Source: Gracilimonas sediminicola
Lineage (GTDB): Bacteria; Bacteroidota; Rhodothermia; Balneolales; Balneolaceae
Direction of reading: 5' to 3'
DNA: 64,000 nucleotides
Assembly (NCBI RefSeq): GCF_024320785.1
Contig: NZ_JANDBC010000001.1
Coordinates: forward strand, 1,370,001-1,434,000
Under the pieces are notes generated by a model that made no database searches, was not told where the DNA came from, and saw only the letters and a program-made list of their open reading frames with translations. This document shows positions 59,585 to 64,000 of this stretch, in pieces (the stretch's first letter is position 1; each line of letters opens with the position of its first letter). A program made the position numbers and the translations under genes.

Positions 59585-60247
59585 CTAATCTATTTCATCA
59601 AGAATATCGTCAAGACGGTCGCTGCCGGGAGGGAATGCGTGATCCTCTTCGTCCTCATCTTCATCGCCTTTGCCGGCTGAATCTAAACCATCCGTTTCAT
59701 TTTCCTCATCAAGCATAAACTTGGTAGGCCGCGTCGGGTTTTCCAGCGATTCTTCTAACCGCTCTTCTTTGGGAAGCTGAAACACTTCCATTTCATCTTT
59801 ACTGAATTGCTCCACCGACTTCTTGGCGTTTTCAAGATAAGAAGTAATTCCATTGATGATTTCTTCCCGGCGATCCAGCAGCCTTAAAATGCTTTGGCGA
59901 ATTTGCTGCCGGTTGTGGTTGGCTTCTTTGATGATGGCATCGGCTTCCATCTCGGCTTTTTCCAGGGTATTCTTAGCTTCTTGCTTAGCACCGGATACCT
60001 TTTGCTCCATTGACTCTTTGGCGGTCTGCAGCGTTTCGTGAAGAGCATCTTCCACCCGTTCGTAGTGTTTTACCCTTTCCGTCAGCTTGTCAATTTGCTG
60101 CTCAAGCTCTTTGTTCTTATTAATCAGGTGTTCAAATTCATTAGATACCAGCGTTAGAAAAGCCTGCACATCTGCCGTGTCGTACCCGCGAAGTCCCTTT
60201 TCAAAAGTTTGTTGTTTTATTTCAAGCGGAGTGAGTTTCATAACCAA
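59585..60247 (-). CDS. DivIVA-family polar/septal organiser
   Basis: A 220-residue protein. The N-terminal 35 residues (TPLEIKQQTFEKGLRGYDTA, about 5-24) are the DivIVA lipid-binding domain, with ADVQAFLTLV following. A long coiled coil covers about 45-165 and an acidic tail (about 190-220) ends the protein. DivIVA binds curved membrane at poles and septa and recruits partners. An ATG at codon 3 (60241) may be the true start, since MKLTPLE is the family N-terminus. Its neighbours (two membrane anchors and YggS) resemble the yggS-divIVA groups of Gram-positive bacteria. Confidence 0.9.
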   Translation of the reverse strand: MVMKLTPLEIKQQTFEKGLRGYDTADVQAFLTLVSNEFEHLINKNKELEQQIDKLTERVKHYERVEDALHETLQTAKESMEQKVSGAKQEAKNTLEKAEMEADAIIKEANHNRQQIRQSILRLLDRREEIINGITSYLENAKKSVEQFSKDEMEVFQLPKEERLEESLENPTRPTKFMLDEENETDGLDSAGKGDEDEDEEDHAFPPGSDRLDDILDEID

Positions 60248-60286
60248 ATGTTTTTCGTGGACCTTAAAGCTTAATAAAAATACTAT

Positions 60287-60643
60287 TTATTCATTTAACA
60301 TGTTCCGCAGATTTCCGTCGTCGTCTTTTTCTTTTTTTGATGATGAACGCACTTCCTCTTCTTCTATTTCAATTTCCGGCATCGACTTTTCACTGTCGTC
60401 TACCAGGTATCGCTCCTCTTCAATATCCGAAACTATTTCTTCGAGGTTAGACAGCCGGCGCTCCGTATTCTTTTTAAACTCTCCCAATGCCTTAAAAAAC
60501 TGAGGATTAATCTCACTTCTTCCACCACTGCCCTGATCAATTTTTGCTTTAATGAGCTTATAAATCCCCGTCAAAACCAAACTCACGAGTCCGGTTCCAA
60601 ATATAATAGCAATAATAGATAACAATACTATTTCATTAGGCAT
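60287..60643 (-). CDS. PspB-like membrane-anchored coiled-coil protein 1
   Basis: A 118-residue protein with one N-terminal helix (about 4-29) and a cytoplasmic helix containing RRLSNLEEIVSDIEEER, close in pattern to PspB/PspC-type phage-shock proteins (a helix followed by R-x-NLE-x-IV-x-D-E). The C-terminal tail is acidic and Lys-rich. It sits between divIVA and a similar gene, which suggests a local duplication. Function inferred from the motif only. Confidence 0.65.
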   Translation of the reverse strand: MPNEIVLLSIIAIIFGTGLVSLVLTGIYKLIKAKIDQGSGGRSEINPQFFKALGEFKKNTERRLSNLEEIVSDIEEERYLVDDSEKSMPEIEIEEEEVRSSSKKEKDDDGNLRNMLNE

Positions 60644-60657
60644 AACAGCTCCTTCTA

Positions 60658-60969
60658 TTAAGCTCTTGTCTTCCGTTTTGATCCGGTATTATCGGAATTT
60701 TGCCCCTCAACTTCATCATCAATTTCAATATCCCTTAACGAGTTTGCTGGTTCTCCGGACGACTTTCTTTCTTCTTCAGTGACAATCGCTTCCAGGTTTT
60801 CAATTCTGGATTTCAGGTTATGGACGATCTTCCTCATCTCGTTCAGCTCGCGGGAGCTGCCCATCCTCTTTTCTTCCATTTCCAGTTCTTTCTCTTTGTA
60901 AGCATACACCAGACCGCCAATTATAGCGATCATAGGAATCAATGCGTACCACGGTAATCCAAATAACAT
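60658..60969 (-). CDS. PspB-like membrane-anchored coiled-coil protein 2
   Basis: A 103-residue protein. N-terminal helix (about 5-24) and a charged coiled-coil stretch including KSRIENLEAIVTEEE, the same core as its downstream neighbour. The length and layout match PspB more closely than that of the longer paralogue. It lies 14 bp upstream of it and 59 bp after yggS on the same strand. Probably interacts with its paralogue or with DivIVA at the membrane; function inferred. Confidence 0.65.
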   Translation of the reverse strand: MLFGLPWYALIPMIAIIGGLVYAYKEKELEMEEKRMGSSRELNEMRKIVHNLKSRIENLEAIVTEEERKSSGEPANSLRDIEIDDEVEGQNSDNTGSKRKTRA

Positions 60970-61028
60970 AATGCCCTCAATGTTTTGTTTAATAGTTCAA
61001 ATATAGCTGAAAATTACTACGGAGCAAG

Positions 61029-61733
61029 CTAATCATAGTTGCGCTCGCCGAAGATGGCACTACCGATTCTGACCATGGTTGCCCCTTCCTGAATAGCCAC
61101 CTCCATATCGTTGGTCATACCCATAGACAGGTGCTCCAGGTTCACACTTCCTTCGTTGTATTTCTGGTGGGAATCGAACAGTTCTTTCAGCAGCTTAAAC
61201 TCTGAGCGAACGTCTTCCGGGTCATCCACAAAAGTTGCCATCCCCATCAGTCCCCGTACTATTACATGGTCGTAATTCTGGGCAGACTCTAAAATATTAG
61301 CCAGGTCTTCCGGTTCGCACCCGCCTTTTTGTTTCTCCCCGCTGATGTTTACCTGAATCAAGGCGTTTACTACCCGGTTGGCTTTGCCGGCTCTCTTCTC
61401 AATTTCTTTCAAGTACTTTGCCTTCTCAACAGAATGAATCCAGTTTACCCGGTCTGCGATATATTTGATTTTATTGGTCTGAATGTTTCCGATGAAATGC
61501 CAAACCACGTCCGTGAGCTCAATTTCAGCCATCTTGTCCTCGAGCTCTTTCATCCGGTTTTCCCCGAACTGCAGGTGCCCGGCGGTAACGGCTTCTAAAA
61601 TATCCTCATTGGGCTTGGTTTTACTTACCGCAACAAGGGTAATCTCTTTCGGGTCTCTGCCGGCGTCTGTTGCAACCTTTTCAATTTTTTGTTGAATTGA
61701 TTTAAGATTTCGGGCGATATCTTGGTCACTCAT
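61029..61733 (-). CDS. yggS: YggS-family PLP homeostasis protein
   Basis: A 234-residue single-domain TIM-barrel PLP-binding protein. LVAVSKTKP with K38 is the Schiff base, FGENRMKEL (76-84) and HFIGNIQTNKIKYI (about 98-111) are family hallmarks, and GCEPEDLANI and LSMGMTNDME contact the cofactor phosphate. YggS stores and delivers PLP and affects amino-acid balance. It heads the divIVA group, as in many bacteria where yggS is near division genes. Confidence 0.96.
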   Translation of the reverse strand: MSDQDIARNLKSIQQKIEKVATDAGRDPKEITLVAVSKTKPNEDILEAVTAGHLQFGENRMKELEDKMAEIELTDVVWHFIGNIQTNKIKYIADRVNWIHSVEKAKYLKEIEKRAGKANRVVNALIQVNISGEKQKGGCEPEDLANILESAQNYDHVIVRGLMGMATFVDDPEDVRSEFKLLKELFDSHQKYNEGSVNLEHLSMGMTNDMEVAIQEGATMVRIGSAIFGERNYD

Positions 61734-61937
61734 TGCAAAAAATGTTCTTTTTTAGCTCTTCAGTGTAATTAACCATAAGATAAGCTTTTATCATTCATCA
61801 ATAAGCCTTATTTTTGGAAGCTCTAAGGTTATCGTAATTAATGGTTACTGATTTATTGAACGTATTCAAACTCATACTTTTCATACATCATCCGTCCAGA
61901 AGGTCGTCGGGTTTCAAAGTGCAAGGAGATAGATAGC

Positions 61938-62999
61938 ATGTCAACCCGAATCCGGCAAATATCTACTTTCCTCAATCAGTGGGCTCCTCCCAAAGTAAAA
62001 ATGGATTATGATAATGTCGGATTACTCGTAGGAGACCCGAATGCGCAGGTAACCTCTATTCTCACCTGCCTTGATGTAACCGACAGCGTGGTAGCTGAAG
62101 CCATTGAAACCGGATGCGAACTTATTGTAGCTCATCACCCGCTTATTTTTAGCAAGATTGGAAGTATTAATCCCACCGATGAGCAGGGTCGTATAATTTA
62201 CAAGCTCATTAAAAACGACATTGGCTTGCTTGTCGCTCACACCAACTTAGATGCCGCGCTCGATGGCGTCTCTTTTGTGCTCGCCAATATGCTGGGGCTG
62301 GATAACCTTAAGTTTCTTGACAAGAATTATTCCATAAGCCGAAAGATCCGCCTTATCACCTCTCATAAAGACAGTGACGCTGTACTGAAGTTGCTGAATT
62401 ATCACTCTGCGGAAGAGGCTCACCACTTTGATGTAAACAGCCGTGAAGACGGGCTGAAGTGTTTTGAAGCAATCATTGACCAACATAACGTGTCTGTCCT
62501 GAAAAAAGCCCTCAACAAAGAGGGGATGCTTAAAGAGGGAAGTTTTCAGGTGATAGATCTTGCTTCAACCTCTCAGAATTTTGGGATGGGAGTTTTAGGA
62601 GAATATCCCGAAGAAGGAATTGGTAAAAATGAATTTTTGCACCTGGTATCGAAAGCATTGAATGTAAAGGCCATACGATATTCCGGAGATGTAGACCGAA
62701 TTAAAAGCGTGGCCGTATGTGGCGGGGCCGGCGTGTTTTTGAAGAACAAAGCCATTGCAGCCGGAGCCCAGGCTCTGGTAACCGCCGATATTAAGTACCA
62801 TGATTATTTCACTGAAGCCGATGACTTCCTTCTACTGGACGTCGGCCACTATGAAAGTGAATTCCCTGTTGCCGAAGCCCTGAAAAACGAGCTATCCGAA
62901 GCCTTTGAAGAACTTACTGTTTCTGTAACGCGAACCGTAACGAACCCGATGCAGGTATATGTATCGGAGCCTGAACCGAAAACTATTCAACCAAGCTGA
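61938..62999 (+). CDS. NIF3-family dinuclear metal protein
   Basis: A 353-residue protein of the YbgI/NIF3 family: DNVGLLVGD (25-33), the metal motif VAHHPLIF with H66-H67, VAHTNLD, and a C-terminal DVGHYESE that completes the di-metal site. The middle (about 120-235) is a CutA-like insert found in longer members. The molecular function is not settled; proposals include a GTP cyclohydrolase-like activity. The stop is 10 bp before the coiled-coil gene and the two often sit together. Confidence 0.93.
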   Translation: MSTRIRQISTFLNQWAPPKVKMDYDNVGLLVGDPNAQVTSILTCLDVTDSVVAEAIETGCELIVAHHPLIFSKIGSINPTDEQGRIIYKLIKNDIGLLVAHTNLDAALDGVSFVLANMLGLDNLKFLDKNYSISRKIRLITSHKDSDAVLKLLNYHSAEEAHHFDVNSREDGLKCFEAIIDQHNVSVLKKALNKEGMLKEGSFQVIDLASTSQNFGMGVLGEYPEEGIGKNEFLHLVSKALNVKAIRYSGDVDRIKSVAVCGGAGVFLKNKAIAAGAQALVTADIKYHDYFTEADDFLLLDVGHYESEFPVAEALKNELSEAFEELTVSVTRTVTNPMQVYVSEPEPKTIQPS

Positions 63000-63009
63000 A
63001 ACTCACTCC

Positions 63010-63744
63010 ATGAACGAAGTATTACAAAAATTAGCCAACCTCCAATACATAGACAGTCGCATTGACGAGCTGAAACAGCTTCGGGGAGATCTTCCGGAAG
63101 AAGTGCTGGATCTGGAGACAGACATCGCCCGAAAGCAAGCAAAGCTCAATAACCTCGAAGAGGAAGATCAAAACCTCACGGTCGAGTACGATAATCTTAA
63201 GCTTGATCTGCAAAGTTCTGAAGAAAAAATTCAGAAGTACGAAGATCAGCAGTTGAGCGTACGCAATAATCGCGAATACGATGCTCTGACCAAAGAGATC
63301 GAAGCTCAAAAGCAAGTGATTGAAAATGCGGAGTCCCGACTTAAAGAAATCGAGAAGCGTAAAGAGGAAATTGGCCCTGAAATTGACAAAGCCAAGGAAG
63401 AACTCGACGCTGCTCAAAAGCTTTACGACGAAAAAAGCGAAAGCCTTGATGATGTAGTCAAATCTACTGAAGAGGAAGAGAAGCAACTTCTTAAAAAGCG
63501 TGAAGAGGTAGAAAAGGAAATTGACGATCGTTACATGCGCAGCTACAATCGCTTACGCGACGGGCTGAACAACGGAATGGCTGTTGTTGCCATGGACCGT
63601 GGTGCCGCTCTTGGAATGGCGCTGCCTCCACAAACCCAGGTTGAAGTCCGCAGAAAAAATAAAATCATCATCGATGAAAACAGCGGGCGTATAGTGGTAG
63701 ATCAGTCTTTCTTTGACAACGCTAAAGAAGAACTCTCTATCTGA
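63010..63744 (+). CDS. Coiled-coil protein of the C4-zinc-ribbon family, cysteines lost
   Basis: A 244-residue protein. A long coiled coil covers about 25-175 (charged heptads), with RNNREYDALTKEIEAQKQ (about 84-101) being the family core. The C-terminal domain retains ALPPQTQVEVRRKNKIIID and GRIVVD, which in relatives carry CxxC...CxxC of a zinc ribbon. Here no cysteine remains (AALGMALPPQ and DENSGRIVV). It starts at the ATG at 63010; a longer frame from 62959 overlaps the NIF3 gene. Pairs with NIF3 in many genomes; may work in RNA or protein quality control. Confidence 0.88.
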   Translation: MNEVLQKLANLQYIDSRIDELKQLRGDLPEEVLDLETDIARKQAKLNNLEEEDQNLTVEYDNLKLDLQSSEEKIQKYEDQQLSVRNNREYDALTKEIEAQKQVIENAESRLKEIEKRKEEIGPEIDKAKEELDAAQKLYDEKSESLDDVVKSTEEEEKQLLKKREEVEKEIDDRYMRSYNRLRDGLNNGMAVVAMDRGAALGMALPPQTQVEVRRKNKIIIDENSGRIVVDQSFFDNAKEELSI

Positions 63745-63775
63745 TAAGAATAGTTTTCGGATCAGCACATTGTTT

Positions 63776-63806
63776 AAAAAAGGGAAGTCGAGCACTTCCC
63801 TTTTTT
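63776..63806 (+). terminator. Rho-independent terminator
   Basis: AAAAAAGGGAAGT (63776-63788) pairs with ACTTCCCTTTTTT (63794-63806) across a 5-base loop. It ends the NIF3/coiled-coil transcript before rnpB. Confidence 0.92.
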
Positions 63807-63834
63807 GTTTCTGCTTGCCTGAACAATCTAACCG

Positions 63835-63874
63835 ATTATCGTAGGGGCAATTCATGAATTGTCCCTACGATAAT
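63835..63874. repeat. 40-bp near-perfect palindrome (REP-like)
   Basis: Left half ATTATCGTAGGGGCAATTCA and right half TGAATTGTCCCTACGATAAT are inverse copies except for one G/A, with no loop. Sequences of this form, with GTAGGGGCAATTCATGAATTG at the centre, are widely scattered REP-like palindromes in bacteria. It sits between a terminator and rnpB. Confidence 0.75.
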
Positions 63875-63927
63875 GGCTGAACAACCTTGGTTAGTTCATA
63901 CAAAAAAAAAGCCTATCTTTAGTTCAC

Positions 63928-64000
63928 AGGAAAGCCGGGTAATCGCTTGGTACAATTATGTGCCGGGAGGAAAGTCCGGACACCAACAAGTACCGCGCTC
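63928..64000 (+). ncRNA. rnpB: RNase P RNA, 5' part (runs off the window)
   Basis: The conserved P4-region sequence GAGGAAAGTCCGG is at 63967-63979, preceded by the P1-P3 segment GGGTAATCGCTTGG and followed by ACACC, as in bacterial type A RNase P RNA. The 5' end is placed near 63928 from the AAGCCGGG stretch and is uncertain by several bases. The 3' end lies outside the window. It cleaves 5' leaders from pre-tRNA. Confidence 0.9.

Noticed and set aside
1-64000. CRISPR arrays
   Set aside because: No regularly spaced direct repeats found anywhere in the window.

Overview
This 64 kb window is a contiguous piece of bacterial chromosome, most likely from a Balneolota/Rhodothermota-type member of the FCB group (Balneola or Gracilimonas relatives). 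The hints are a mixture of Bacteroidota-like surface genes (Wzi-type capsule barrel, lipoproteins with LS(S/G)C lipoboxes, TPR-CHAT protease, LytTR two-component pair, DUF5706/PycTM protein) with a DivIVA gene and moderate GC. The assignment is inferred from gene content, not from a marker phylogeny. Housekeeping genes are metK, ruvB, ppk1, scpA, ftsY, a pgsA-like gene, xseB, dxs, queA, a purine nucleoside phosphorylase, yggS, a NIF3-family gene, tRNA-Arg and the 5' end of rnpB.

Region 1 (1-18 kb) is a cell-surface locus. After the tail of an FtsX-type permease and a multi-pass membrane protein comes a tight operon making 2-aminoethylphosphonate (AEP): PEP mutase fused to a cytidylyltransferase-like domain, phosphonopyruvate decarboxylase and AEP transaminase, followed by an overlapping RND/MMPL-type exporter. 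Facing it are a CDP-alcohol phosphotransferase and a two-HKD phospholipase D-family enzyme. Next come a GT4 glycosyltransferase, a LicC/PntC-like nucleotidyltransferase, a LicD-family phosphotransferase, a Stealth-family sugar-phosphate transferase, an ABC transporter of the cyclic-peptide-export type, two more glycosyltransferase-like genes and a Wzi-family outer-membrane protein. Read together: PEP to AEP, AEP to CMP-AEP, then AEP transfer to a surface glycan (LicD) and/or a lipid (CDP-alcohol enzyme), with export machinery nearby.

Region 2 (18-33 kb) holds metK, a RelE/ParE toxin-antitoxin pair, ruvB, ppk1, an ECF-like sigma factor with a TPR-containing membrane partner, scpA, a secreted M28 peptidase, and an exported TPR-CHAT protease divergent from a 41-residue Gly/Asp-rich micropeptide gene. 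It continues with ftsY, a pgsA-like gene, a NUDIX hydrolase and a small DNA-binding protein pair.

Region 3 (33-48 kb) begins with a possible small RNA and a very large lipoprotein combining a calcineurin-like phosphoesterase, a central domain with a kinase-like DRH motif and a C-terminal barrel. Next is a class III nucleotide cyclase (cyclase-TolB-like-TPR) directly followed by a PycTM/DUF5706 membrane protein. This is a Pycsar-like pair, and the cyclase lacks both usual purine-specificity residues. A thioredoxin-like protein, a PQQ-type sugar dehydrogenase, comEC, a perfect 27-bp inverted-repeat element, xseB, dxs, a lipoprotein and queA follow.

Region 4 (48-64 kb) has tRNA-Arg next to an AT-rich orphan gene, a PAS histidine kinase, a barrel protein, YceI, a lipoprotein-LytS-LytTR operon and an isoaspartyl peptidase. 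It ends with a minus-strand run of purine nucleoside phosphorylase, DivIVA, two PspB-like anchors and YggS, then NIF3, a coiled-coil protein that has lost its zinc-ribbon cysteines, a REP-like palindrome and rnpB running off the edge. The strongest candidates for something undescribed are the phosphonate surface locus, the cyclase/PycTM pair, the CHAT/micropeptide pair and the phosphoesterase-kinase-like-barrel fusion.
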